From an uncultured Candidatus Competibacteraceae bacterium (GTDB lineage Bacteria > Pseudomonadota > Gammaproteobacteria > Competibacterales > Competibacteraceae): DNA of 58,974 nt. Shown in pieces: positions 14,177 to 25,616 of this stretch. Below the pieces are notes generated by a model. That model saw only the letters and a program-made list of their open reading frames with translations, was not told the origin of the DNA and ran no database searches. The DNA lies in assembly GCA_903879705.1 (NCBI GenBank), contig CAIRMO010000004.1, positions 1 through 58,974 on the forward strand, given 5' to 3'. Positions within the stretch are counted from its first letter, which is position 1; the number at the start of each line of letters is the position of its first letter. Made by a program: the position numbers and the translations under genes.

Positions 14177-16240
14177 TTACTTGGTGAAGGTCGCGGTGAC
14201 GGTCTTGGCCTGGTCCATCGTAGCCTTGCAGACCTGTTTGAGACCAGGATAGACGGCTACCACCGGACAGTTGTTGGTCCAGCCGCTAAAGGTGGAGCCG
14301 GTGGCAGAAATGGCCATCAGGTAGACCTCTGTGTTGTAGGGATAGAGCTGCGTACATTGGGCACCACAGAGGATGCCGGTGGGCAGACTCACTACGGTGC
14401 CAGTGCCGCGACCGACTTTACGGACGGTGAGGAGCGCCGGCTTGGCGAAGGTGGCTTTGACCGTCTTGGCTGCGTGCATCGTGACGGTACAGAGCCAGGG
14501 CGTGTCTTGGTTCACCGTGCAACTGCCCGTCCAGCCGGCGAAGCTGGAGCCGAACGCCGGGGCGGCAGTCAGGGTGACGCTGGCGTTGCTGAAATAGTTT
14601 TGGGTGCAGTCGGTACCACAATTGATGCCGTCCCCGGTGACCGTGCCGGTGCCATTGCCGGCCTTGATCACGGTCAAAAGTTTGTCCGGGATGACGTTGG
14701 TGAACAGGGCTGTCACGCTCTTGGCCGCGTCCATGGTCAGGGCGCAGGTGGTTCCGGTGCAGTCTCCCGTCCAGCCGGTAAAACCATAACCGGTGGCCTC
14801 GGTGACCGTAAGTGTGACTTGTGCGCCTTCAGCAAAGTGGGCATCGCAGGTAGAACCGCAGGCGGTACCCGCCGGGATACTGGTCACGGTGCCGAGGCCG
14901 CCAGTCTTGTCCACGCTCAGGGCAAAGGTGGTTCCACCGCCGCCGCTGCCTTCCGTCGCGCCGATGTCCACCGTAGTGCCTAGAATGCGCAGAAAGCCGG
15001 GGCCGCGCTGGTCGGTGGTCACGCCCGTTGGAATCAATACATTGCCCCCTTTGTCGATGGCCGGGCTGCCGTCGACCAGCCGGCGGGTTTTGGTCGGGCC
15101 GCCGTTGTCAGCCAACAGGCCGATGATCTTGCTGAGAATCACGCCAGGCAACGGGGTGATGTCGGTCGTCAAGGGCGTGAAGCCGTTGATCCCCGTAGCC
15201 CCATCCACGCCAAACAGGTTGTAGCCTCGGGAAACGACGACAGCGGTGTTGTTGACGATTTCATTCGAGTAGCCCGTAGTCAGGCTCTTATTACCGGACA
15301 CCAGCGTATTGCCCAACGTGAGTTTGCTACTGGTGTACGGGTAGAGACCACCGCCATACTTGCCGGTGTTGCCAGACACAGTGCTGCTGAGGATCGTAAT
15401 CGTACTCAGCTCACCGTCGCTCGTCAGACCGCCGCCATACATCCTGGCCGTATTCCCCGACAGGGTACTGTTGGTGATGTTGACAATGCCGTTGTAGTTA
15501 TGAATGCCGCCGCCATCACTCCAGGCCGTATTGCCGGACAGGGTGCTGTTGGCCAGAATCAGGGTGCCTTTCAGAACTGCGCCGCTGGTATTGCGTGTGT
15601 TGTGAATCGCGCCGCCGTTGCCCCGGGCGGTGTTGTCGGATAAGGTGCTATAGACGACAGTCATGATGCCGTACTCGTTGAACAGGGCGCCCGCGTGTTG
15701 TGCGGTGTTGTTGGACAAGGTGCTGTTAGTGATCCGCACTGTGCCGCCCAAATTTTTTAGGGCACCGCCGTTCCCGATAGCCAGGCTATTAGACAGGGCG
15801 CAGTTGGTAATGGTCAGCGCGCCCTTGCCATTCCAGATCGCGCCGCCGTCCTGGGAGGTCACCCCGTCGATGATCGTCAAGCCCTCAATCCCAACCGTAG
15901 CCCCGTCAGCGATGTTGAAAATCCGCGAGGAGGACGTGCCGCTGATCGTCAGCACACGGGCACCTGGGCCATCAATAGTGACTGCGCCACTGACCGGCAA
16001 TTCTCCGCTGGTCAAGGCGATCGTCCCGGTCACGGCGGGACCAAAGACAATCGTGTCTGCATCCGGGTTGGCGTTGGCCGTGGTGAGCATCTGCCGCAGC
16101 GAACCGGTGCCGCTGTCGCTGCGGGTGGTGACGGTGAAAGTCGCCGCACTCGCAGGAAAGCTAAAAATAGACAATAAAATTAGTGAGATAGCTGAAATTT
16201 TGGGTAACTGCCGACGAAGCACGGGGATTTCTCCTGCCAC
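14177..16240 (-). CDS. Secreted beta-helix protein with choice-of-anchor-like region and three C-terminal repeats
   Basis: 687 residues. A signal peptide (ISLILLSIFSFPASA near residues 16-32) precedes FTVTTRSDSGTGSLRQMLTT, the start typical of CSLREA/POMP-type beta-helix proteins. Residues 130-330 are right-handed beta-helix coils repeating ITNSTLSNNTA with GGA or GGG turns. A choice-of-anchor-like region follows (PAIDKGGNV, TTDQRGP, VDIGATEG). Three copies of a roughly 75-residue module (AGTACGSTCDAHF, then GWTGDCTGTTCALTMD) fill the C-terminus, each with paired cysteines. It is probably surface-exposed or secreted and adhesive; the ligand is unknown. It is not obviously part of the signalling cluster upstream. 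Confidence 0.82.
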   Translation of the reverse strand: MAGEIPVLRRQLPKISAISLILLSIFSFPASAATFTVTTRSDSGTGSLRQMLTTANANPDADTIVFGPAVTGTIALTSGELPVSGAVTIDGPGARVLTISGTSSSRIFNIADGATVGIEGLTIIDGVTSQDGGAIWNGKGALTITNCALSNSLAIGNGGALKNLGGTVRITNSTLSNNTAQHAGALFNEYGIMTVVYSTLSDNTARGNGGAIHNTRNTSGAVLKGTLILANSTLSGNTAWSDGGGIHNYNGIVNITNSTLSGNTARMYGGGLTSDGELSTITILSSTVSGNTGKYGGGLYPYTSSKLTLGNTLVSGNKSLTTGYSNEIVNNTAVVVSRGYNLFGVDGATGINGFTPLTTDITPLPGVILSKIIGLLADNGGPTKTRRLVDGSPAIDKGGNVLIPTGVTTDQRGPGFLRILGTTVDIGATEGSGGGGTTFALSVDKTGGLGTVTSIPAGTACGSTCDAHFAEGAQVTLTVTEATGYGFTGWTGDCTGTTCALTMDAAKSVTALFTNVIPDKLLTVIKAGNGTGTVTGDGINCGTDCTQNYFSNASVTLTAAPAFGSSFAGWTGSCTVNQDTPWLCTVTMHAAKTVKATFAKPALLTVRKVGRGTGTVVSLPTGILCGAQCTQLYPYNTEVYLMAISATGSTFSGWTNNCPVVAVYPGLKQVCKATMDQAKTVTATFTK

Positions 16241-16295
16241 AAGGGCGTGAGTGAAAGGTCTGTCAATAGAATATGACGCAATGCAAGGCCACCAT

Positions 16296-17084
16296 TCAGC
16301 CCGCCTTCCGCCGATACGCCAGTATTAGCAAAATCACTCCCATTGCAATTAGCGGCAACGACAACAATTGCCCCATAGTCAGCCAGCCGAACGCCAGATA
16401 ACCCAGGTGAGCGTCTGGCTGGCGCACCAGTTCCACCAATAACCGGAATATGCCGTAGCCCAGTGCGAACACTCCGGATACCGCCATCATCGGGCGCGGT
16501 TTGGCCGAAAACAGCCAGACAATCAGGAATAGCGCCACCCCTTCCAGCGCCGCCTCATACAGTTGCGATGGATGGCGCGGCAGGAAATCGCCGGTCTGGC
16601 GAAACACCATCCCCCACGGCAAATCAGTGACCCGACCCCACAACTCGCCATTGATGAAGTTACCAATCCGTCCAAAAAACAGTCCCGGTGCAATCAGCGG
16701 TGCAATGAAATCGACAGTTCCCCAGAATGGTTTTTGGTATTTACCCGCAAACAGCGCCATTGCCAGCAACACGCCGATAAACCCGCCGTGGAAAGACATT
16801 CCGCCTTCCCAGATGCGAAACAACATCAGTGGATCGTGGAGAAAACTGCTAAAGCTATAAAACAGGACGTAGCCAAACCGGCCACCCAGAATGATGCCCA
16901 AGGCACTATAAAACACCAGATCGTCCATTTGTTCCGCAGTCCAGCCAGAACCCGGTTGCCGAGCGCGGTAACGGCCCAGCGCCCAGCCGATTAAAAATGC
17001 CAGCAGGTACATCAGCCCGTACCAGCGCACCTGTAATGGCCCCAGACTCAGCGCCACCGGGTTGAAATCGGAATGAATAAGCAT
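16296..17084 (-). CDS. lgt: Prolipoprotein diacylglyceryl transferase
   Basis: 262 residues, the normal Lgt length. This integral membrane enzyme transfers diacylglycerol from phosphatidylglycerol to the lipobox cysteine of prolipoproteins. Seven hydrophobic segments are seen. The family signature [17 protein letters not shown] lies near residue 140, with [16 protein letters not shown] near the N-terminus, including the conserved H103-like region [12 protein letters not shown]. The gene is monocistronic here; the 127 bp upstream show no repeat or ORF. Confidence 0.95.
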   Translation of the reverse strand: MLIHSDFNPVALSLGPLQVRWYGLMYLLAFLIGWALGRYRARQPGSGWTAEQMDDLVFYSALGIILGGRFGYVLFYSFSSFLHDPLMLFRIWEGGMSFHGGFIGVLLAMALFAGKYQKPFWGTVDFIAPLIAPGLFFGRIGNFINGELWGRVTDLPWGMVFRQTGDFLPRHPSQLYEAALEGVALFLIVWLFSAKPRPMMAVSGVFALGYGIFRLLVELVRQPDAHLGYLAFGWLTMGQLLSLPLIAMGVILLILAYRRKAG

Positions 17085-17211
17085 GGATAACTCCGTGAGA
17101 GAACCATCAGCCGATCGATGCCGGATGCTACTGGCGCTGGCTATGGTTACAGTTTACTGGCGCATGGGTCGCGACAAGGTTGAACTTTAGGTGCAGGATG
17201 AGTAAAATTGG

Positions 17212-17349
17212 CTACAGTAACAGACCTGTCCACAGCCAACACGTGCCCTTAACTTTGCGCTGCCGCAAAATCAACCTACCGCTATCAATGTCGGTCTGGG
17301 TGATCGGCGGACTATCTTCCACGATTTCGGGAATAGATTTTTTGCTCAT
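17212..17349 (-). pseudogene. Truncated BrnA-type antitoxin gene
   Basis: 45 codons from the ATG at 17349: MSKKSIPEIVEDSPPITQTD, then IDSGRLILRQR. This matches the N-terminus of antitoxins paired with BrnT toxins (PPIT..DIDSGKLVLR.R), but the family's ribbon-helix-helix domain should follow for another 45-60 residues. Instead the frame ends in the unrelated tail VKGTCWLWTGLLL. It is likely frameshifted or deleted. It overlaps the toxin end by 38 bp. Confidence 0.5.
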
Positions 17350-17596
17350 GTTGGGTTGCCTTTCGCATTGAGATGACATGGATTTCCTGATCAGTTTCGG
17401 TAGATATAACCACAACCACTTTTCCGCCCAGAAAATCCATCGTGATAAATCGCTGCTCCCCATAATCGAAACGTCGATCCTCGAAGATCACGTTGGTCTT
17501 CGACTCGATAATCCTGGGTGCATCATCGAAGTCTAATCCGTGTTTTCTGAGGTGTTCGGCTTTCTTGGCAGGGTCACAAAGGTAGCGTAGGGTCAT
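17312..17596 (-). CDS. brnT: BrnT-family toxin (DUF497), second copy
   Basis: 94 residues. AKKAEHLRKHGLDFDDAPRI and IFEDRRFDYGEQRFITMDFL, then VVVVISTETDQEIHVISMRKA, match BrnT: the KHG..F motif, R..ER..T..., and the terminal ISMRKAT. It is only distantly similar to the BrnT at 12424-12738. The adjacent antitoxin appears truncated, so either the toxin is inactive or another antitoxin covers it. It sits between uvrA and lgt. Confidence 0.82.
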   Translation of the reverse strand: MTLRYLCDPAKKAEHLRKHGLDFDDAPRIIESKTNVIFEDRRFDYGEQRFITMDFLGGKVVVVISTETDQEIHVISMRKATQHEQKIYSRNRGR

Positions 17597-17628
17597 AAAT
17601 TATACGCTAAAAGATACCTCTATTTTGT

Positions 17629-20472
<2,844 letters not shown>

Positions 20473-20601
20473 GCCTGCCGGGGTCGAAAATGGTTGAAGG
20501 TTGAAGCCGGAATGACAGGGTCCAATACTTGCCCCTTTACTCCTTTACCACTCCTGCCATCTCAGCCCCGAAAATCATCGGGTAACTCTGGTAGGAAATG
20601 T

Positions 20602-21129
20602 TCAAATATCGCATCCAAGTTTCCAATGGCAGGCGGTCGTCCACGCCTGTTTTACGATCCAGACCATCAGGACCATTGCCCCAATCCGCACCAGCACCGC
20701 CAGGGCCGTATCCTGATTCAATAATCCCCACCGATTCAGAATCTCGGTCCAGTCGTGGAAAGCCGCCGGATCCACGCCACCGACCAGCGGCAACTCGTGA
20801 GCGCGAGCGTCAGCCATGTAACGGGCGATGTTCAGCAGGTTTTCCGCGATCCACGCCAGGCAGACATAGAACCCATAACGCTGCTCCCGGCGATAGCACT
20901 CCCAGGCGCAGGCGGCGGGAATCAGCAATTGCATCAGGGTGCCGCCATACACGGCCAGCCGGGAAAACAGCACGCCGAAGATCGGATGTCCGGCTTCGTG
21001 AAACGCCAGGTTGGCGCTGTCGAGAATCGGAACCCAGCCCCACAAGGCGTGGCAAAGCAACAGCAGTCCGATGGCGGCGGTCAACAGCAGGGGCGACAAC
21101 AACGAGTAGCCGGACGGTGAAGGGATCAT
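20602..21129 (-). CDS. Membrane protein with an HEAGH metallopeptidase-like motif
   Basis: 175 residues with about four hydrophobic segments (near 8-30, 50-72, 85-102 and 148-166). FHEAGHPIFGVLF near residue 43 has the HExxH zinc motif as in site-2-protease-like M50 peptidases, but no clear second metal motif was found, so catalysis is uncertain. The start overlaps the stop of the 118-residue membrane gene by 4 bp (ATGA), and the PP2C gene lies just before that. The three genes form one operon reading away from the two kinase-FGE genes. I do not know a named family. Confidence 0.7.
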   Translation of the reverse strand: MIPSPSGYSLLSPLLLTAAIGLLLLCHALWGWVPILDSANLAFHEAGHPIFGVLFSRLAVYGGTLMQLLIPAACAWECYRREQRYGFYVCLAWIAENLLNIARYMADARAHELPLVGGVDPAAFHDWTEILNRWGLLNQDTALAVLVRIGAMVLMVWIVKQAWTTACHWKLGCDI

Positions 21130-21482
21130 GGCGCATCGTCGTTGTCCGGGGACGACGGGTGGGCAAGGTCGATTCGCCCGGCGACCGGAGGCTTGGCACG
21201 AATCCGCCGCGCCCGCTCAACCGGCATTTCTGGCAATGACCACTGGGAACGGGCGGTTGCTGTGAGTTCGGGTTCCGGTGCCGGGCTACTGGTTCGAACC
21301 CGGCGTAGCCAGCCCAGGATGTGGCGCTCTACTGCTTCCTGGCAGGTTAGCGGCAGGTCGCGGAAGATCAGCGCTCCAGCGCCCAGCACCAGAGTCAGCC
21401 CGCCAATGAAGGACACCAGCGGCGGCATGAAGGCAATCGTCAACAGGGCCAGCAGCGCGATCAGAAGGTGCCGGATTTTCAA
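21126..21482 (-). CDS. Small membrane protein, 118 residues
   Basis: Two adjacent N-terminal hydrophobic segments (LLIALLALLTIAFMPPLVSF and IGGLTLVLGAGALIF, residues 6-42) precede a cytoplasmic, Arg- and Pro-rich tail containing TCQEAVERHILGWLRR. No family was recognised. The gene begins 3 bp after the PP2C stop and overlaps the HEAGH gene, so it is an operon middle gene; it may anchor one of the two partners at the membrane. Confidence 0.65.
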   Translation of the reverse strand: MKIRHLLIALLALLTIAFMPPLVSFIGGLTLVLGAGALIFRDLPLTCQEAVERHILGWLRRVRTSSPAPEPELTATARSQWSLPEMPVERARRIRAKPPVAGRIDLAHPSSPDNDDAP

Positions 21483-21485
21483 GGC

Positions 21486-22490
21486 TTATCCCTCGCCTGG
21501 TGTGGAACTGGCCTCCGGAGCGGACCGGCGCACCAGAATGACCGTGCAGTTATCATCCGGCTGGCTGCGTTGTTGCTGAATAGTTTCGGCCAGTTCGGCG
21601 AACAGCCCGTCCAGCAACGCCTCCAAAGAACGCTCCGGTGGCGCCAGCAGCGCCGGCCAGCGCTGAATGAACGCTTGTGGACTGGCCAGGTGCCAGAGAC
21701 CATCGCTGGCGAACAGGTAAATCCAGCCCGGCTCCAGCGGCAACAGGCGGCGATCATTTAGACCCTGCAAGAACAAGGGCAGATTGCCGTCATGCAGTTC
21801 GTACAGTTCCGCATTGATGACCTCCGCATACCGCCCTGGCGCGCCGAGCGTGCTGCCCAGAATGAAGGCTTGGCTGATTTGGGAGTTGGTCTGGACGTGA
21901 ACCTGCTGCACCCATTCGGCGCCGTCCAGCAAGCCAATCATCGCCAGGTGGGTGGCGGGCACATGATCCACCGTCAGGCACTGCGCCTGCTCGGCACTGA
22001 TGGCGTAGGCCCGTGAATCACCGACATGGAACAGCAGGGCGGGACCCTCACGGGGAATTTCCAGCAGGATCAGGGTGCAACCGCTTTCCAGCCCCCGGTC
22101 GTGGAATTCCTGATAGAGCCGCCGATGCAAGGCGTCGAGGTGGATGGATAGCTGATCGAGATCAGTGATGGCGGGCAGGTTGAGCAAACCCTGGACGGTT
22201 TGCTCGGCGGCTTCCCGACCGTGGCTATGGCCACCCATGCCGTCGAGTACCGCGATCCGTTGGTGGCCCACTGGCCAGTGGGGCAACTGTCGCCGGGTCT
22301 CCTCTTCGCGCCAGAGAAAAGTCGCTTGGCCCTGTCCGTCCACCCTCAGGTAATTGTCCTGATTTTCGTGGCGCCCCCGTCCGGTTGGCGAGCGCAGCGA
22401 ACGCACGGCGATTTCGAGCGGAGAATTGGGAGGTGCTACGCTTTGTTCAACAGCGTTCACAGTGTTCATGGCGTTATGGCTAGGCATCAT
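21486..22490 (-). CDS. PP2C-family Ser/Thr protein phosphatase
   Basis: About 334 residues from the ATG pair at 22490/22487; the in-frame ATG at 22565 would add 25 Arg-rich residues and is less likely. PPM metal-binding motifs are readable: GRGRHENQDNYL (Asp), AVLDGMGGHSHGREAAE, HVGDSRAYAI, LFASDGLWHL and PDDNCTVILVRR. It removes phosphate from Ser/Thr, opposing Hanks kinases. It is divergently oriented to the pseudokinase-FGE gene 180 bp away, the classic kinase/phosphatase arrangement. Two membrane-protein genes follow it. Confidence 0.92.
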   Translation of the reverse strand: MMPSHNAMNTVNAVEQSVAPPNSPLEIAVRSLRSPTGRGRHENQDNYLRVDGQGQATFLWREEETRRQLPHWPVGHQRIAVLDGMGGHSHGREAAEQTVQGLLNLPAITDLDQLSIHLDALHRRLYQEFHDRGLESGCTLILLEIPREGPALLFHVGDSRAYAISAEQAQCLTVDHVPATHLAMIGLLDGAEWVQQVHVQTNSQISQAFILGSTLGAPGRYAEVINAELYELHDGNLPLFLQGLNDRRLLPLEPGWIYLFASDGLWHLASPQAFIQRWPALLAPPERSLEALLDGLFAELAETIQQQRSQPDDNCTVILVRRSAPEASSTPGEG

Positions 22491-22669
22491 GGGGTTCCGG
22501 GCATAGCGGCAACAGGCCGCAAGGCGGGCGTGGCGGAATCCACAGCGAGGGCGTCGCAGAATCACCGTGGATGAGCGAGGGAGCTTGCTCCTTCTGCTAG
22601 ACTAATAATGCAGTTTAGTACTGTCATTTCCAACCCATCATTATTAAAAACAATCCGGCAATCGGGCTT

Positions 22670-25333
22670 ATGGAACTCGAAAAACGTCTTGGGGAAGCTA
22701 CGAAGGCGGATGCCGCTGGCCTGTTGAACAAGGCCGGCTTGGCGCAACGCCAGCAAAAAGGGCTGCATTCGGCCACTACGGGAGAGGATCCATCGCTGCT
22801 GGCGGACGGGGACACTCCTGAATCGGGGTCCGGGGCGCTGGATGCCGGGATGGTGCTTGGGCCTCCCGAGCGGCGGGTCCGACTGTTGCACGATCTCAGC
22901 GGCAAGCAGCGGATCTGGCTGGTCCGGATCGCCTCATCCGGCACCCGGGATGATGACACGGCTGATGATTTCCGGGCGATCAAGATTTTCTTGCCGGTGG
23001 ACCATGTAACACGAGAGGCGGGGCGCGACGAGCGGGCCTTGCGGGCGGATTCGCTCGGTTTGCGCGCTTACCTGACCAAGGCCAGAGCGCGGGTGGCGGT
23101 CGCTACAAAGCTTGAGCATCCGTCCATTGCCCGGGTTTATGGCTGGCGCTATGGCGCTGATGGCTGGCCATTCGCCGAAATGGAGTACATCGACCACCCT
23201 ATGCACAGCCTGGCGCAGTTGCTGCGCCAGCAGCCATCGGGTTTATCCTGGGATACCGTGCTGAAATGGCTGCGGCCGGTTGCCGATGCGCTGGACTATG
23301 CCCGCCTGGAGCAGCGATTGGCGCACCAGCATCTCGACGTCGACACAGTGTTCATTACTGACCAAGGCGCGGTTAAGGTCTTGGGATTTGGCCTGGCCAC
23401 CGAAATCAGGGAGCCGCGCAGCATCCTGTTCAGCGCTAGCGGTTCAGCAGGAGGGACGGTTGCGGAAGGGTCAGGTGAATCCGGCTCCGCTGAAATGGTT
23501 TTTCGCCGCGATGTGTTTGCCTTGGCGCTCCTGATTTATCAGTTGCTGGCTGGGCGTAGCGCGTATGCCGCCCAAGGCCAGACTTTAGGCGCCATACCGC
23601 GTTCACCCGGACTCACCGATGACGCTTGGCGGGTGTTACGGCGCGGACTGGCCTATCCGAGCGAGCTGTGCCCGATCGACGCTGGCCGATTTCTCAATGA
23701 GCTGGAGGCAGCACAGCAACCGTCCCTGGGCGTCCGGCGCAGCCGCCGTTCGCTGCTGGAACGGCACGGGGCGCTGGCGGCGGGATTAAGCCTTGTGGTG
23801 ATGGTGGGTGGTTACTGGCTGGCGACGCGCACCAGCGAGTCGCCAGGGGCGAATCTACCAGCGCTGACTGAGGCGGATGGCACGGCGCAATCCAGCGCGG
23901 GGGAGCGCGATCCAAGGACAGTGGCGAATTCCCTGGCTTTGGCGCAACAGGCCGAGCATGAAGCGGACCTGCGCGCCTTTGAAGCCGCCAAGCGCGTGGA
24001 TGCGGTGGCGGCTTACCGGCTTTATGTGCAGCGCTGTCCGCGTTGCGACCACGGGCAGGAGGCGCACGCCGCGATCCGCCGGCTGGAGAACCAGGAGAAG
24101 GTCAGCTTGCTCCAGGCAGAATTCGCCACCCTGGCCCAGACCGTGGAACGGGAAGGCCGAGAAGATCGGGGCGATGCCGCGCTGGCCCGGCTGAAGGCAT
24201 TGGCGGAATTGACCCCCGACGATCCGTTCATCGCGACGGGTCGGCGGCGGATCGCTTTGGTTTGGGTGGCTCGGGGACAAACCGGCCTGAAACAGCCGAA
24301 CCTGGCGGAAGCCCGGAAGTGGCTGAAGAAGGCCCAGTCCGTGCAAGTCGATCTTCCTGAACTGGCGACTTTGGCCCAGGCGTTGGCCCAAGCCGAGGTC
24401 GCCGAGCGGAACCGGCAGACCGATGCCGATGGGTTCGCGGCCGCCCGGAACGCCAATACCCGCCGGGCCTACTGGGCCTACCTTGACCGGTGCGCGGCGA
24501 GCTGTGGCTACCGCGCCGAGGCGGAGGCTGCCCTGATTCGGTTGGCGCCCACCAATCCGGTTATGCGGGATCGCCTGAACGATAGTTCCCAGGGTCCGGA
24601 AATGGTCGCGATCCCGGCGGGCGCGTTTCTGATGGGGTCGCCGCCCCAGGAGAAAGGCCGCTACGCCGACAATGAATTCCTGCACCCGGTGCAGATCGAT
24701 AAAGCCTTTGCGATCGGCAAGTACGAAGTGATGTTTCATGAATACGACCGGTTTGCCACGGCGACGGGGCGGACCTTGCCCGACGACAAGCGGTGGGGGC
24801 GCAGCCGGTTGCCCGTGATTAATGTGAGCTGGCAGGATGCGATGGCCTATGCCGAATGGCTGTCCCAACAAACCGGTGCCCGCTATCGCCTGCCAACTGA
24901 GGCCGAGTGGGAATATGCGGCCCGGGCCAGAACCACGACCAGCCGCTACTGGGGTGATGATCCTGACCAAGGCTGCGCCTATGCCAACGCTGCCGATCTG
25001 GACGGCAAACAGTTGTTCGTGGGCTGGACGGAAATGAAATGTCATGACGGCCATATCTACACCGCCCCGACGGGCAGTTATCGGAGTAACGACTTCGGTT
25101 TGCATGACATGGCGGGCAACGTGCTGGAGTGGACGTGTTCGCTGTATGACAAGGATTCCCGGGTAGCGCCGGTTCAGAGTTGCGAGGCGATGACCGGGGA
25201 GCGCGAGTTTGTGGTGCGGGGCGGTTCCTGGAACGATGAGCCGCGTAACGTCCGTTCCGCGGATCGGCATCGCAGCCCACCCGATTTCCGCGACTATTAT
25301 CTTGGCTTCCGCCTGGTTCGAGAGCTGCCCTGA
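22670..25333 (+). CDS. Pseudokinase-transmembrane-FGE fusion protein
   Basis: 887 residues. A kinase fold spans about residues 70-370: VAIK-like lysine in RAIKIF (K105), EMEYIDHP hinge near 170. The catalytic HRD is replaced by HQH (219-221), the lysine and asparagine of the catalytic loop are missing, and DFG is GFG (239-241), so it should not phosphorylate. A transmembrane helix (LAAGLSLVVMVGGYWLATR, near 370-390), a helical repeat region with paired cysteines (VQRCPRCDH, LDRCAASCGY) and a C-terminal formylglycine-generating-enzyme-like domain from about 640 follow; the last includes MVAIPAGAFLMGS, RLPTEAEWEYAARA, GNVLEWTCSLYD, VVRGGSWNDEPRNVRSA and LGFRLVRE. The FGE part is probably periplasmic, the pseudokinase cytoplasmic. 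Confidence 0.85.
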   Translation: MELEKRLGEATKADAAGLLNKAGLAQRQQKGLHSATTGEDPSLLADGDTPESGSGALDAGMVLGPPERRVRLLHDLSGKQRIWLVRIASSGTRDDDTADDFRAIKIFLPVDHVTREAGRDERALRADSLGLRAYLTKARARVAVATKLEHPSIARVYGWRYGADGWPFAEMEYIDHPMHSLAQLLRQQPSGLSWDTVLKWLRPVADALDYARLEQRLAHQHLDVDTVFITDQGAVKVLGFGLATEIREPRSILFSASGSAGGTVAEGSGESGSAEMVFRRDVFALALLIYQLLAGRSAYAAQGQTLGAIPRSPGLTDDAWRVLRRGLAYPSELCPIDAGRFLNELEAAQQPSLGVRRSRRSLLERHGALAAGLSLVVMVGGYWLATRTSESPGANLPALTEADGTAQSSAGERDPRTVANSLALAQQAEHEADLRAFEAAKRVDAVAAYRLYVQRCPRCDHGQEAHAAIRRLENQEKVSLLQAEFATLAQTVEREGREDRGDAALARLKALAELTPDDPFIATGRRRIALVWVARGQTGLKQPNLAEARKWLKKAQSVQVDLPELATLAQALAQAEVAERNRQTDADGFAAARNANTRRAYWAYLDRCAASCGYRAEAEAALIRLAPTNPVMRDRLNDSSQGPEMVAIPAGAFLMGSPPQEKGRYADNEFLHPVQIDKAFAIGKYEVMFHEYDRFATATGRTLPDDKRWGRSRLPVINVSWQDAMAYAEWLSQQTGARYRLPTEAEWEYAARARTTTSRYWGDDPDQGCAYANAADLDGKQLFVGWTEMKCHDGHIYTAPTGSYRSNDFGLHDMAGNVLEWTCSLYDKDSRVAPVQSCEAMTGEREFVVRGGSWNDEPRNVRSADRHRSPPDFRDYYLGFRLVRELP

Positions 25334-25616
25334 ACCCACCAATCCAATGAAAGCAATCCAGTGGGCGGGGGTACCTACAGGCTCGAACCATCGCCCGGCA
25401 TACTGGCCAACGCCATCAGGCGCAACGCTACGACCAGGCGATCGAGCGTCTGGAGCGCGAATCCGGGGTGCGTTTTCCGCAAGGACAGGTAAAATCAGTC
25501 GAACAAGATAACCGCGCTGAATGAAGCACCGCTTTACTGAATTTCGCACTTGCGGAACCTGCGCCGCCCTGCCGGATGAATCCTGACGGCGCCCGCCGAT
25601 GCCACAATAGGATGCC

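Noticed and set aside
21289-21306. A GGTTCGAACCCGG word like a tRNA T-arm
   Set aside because: No cloverleaf can be built around it and it lies within a coding gene; no other tRNA-like structure was found.
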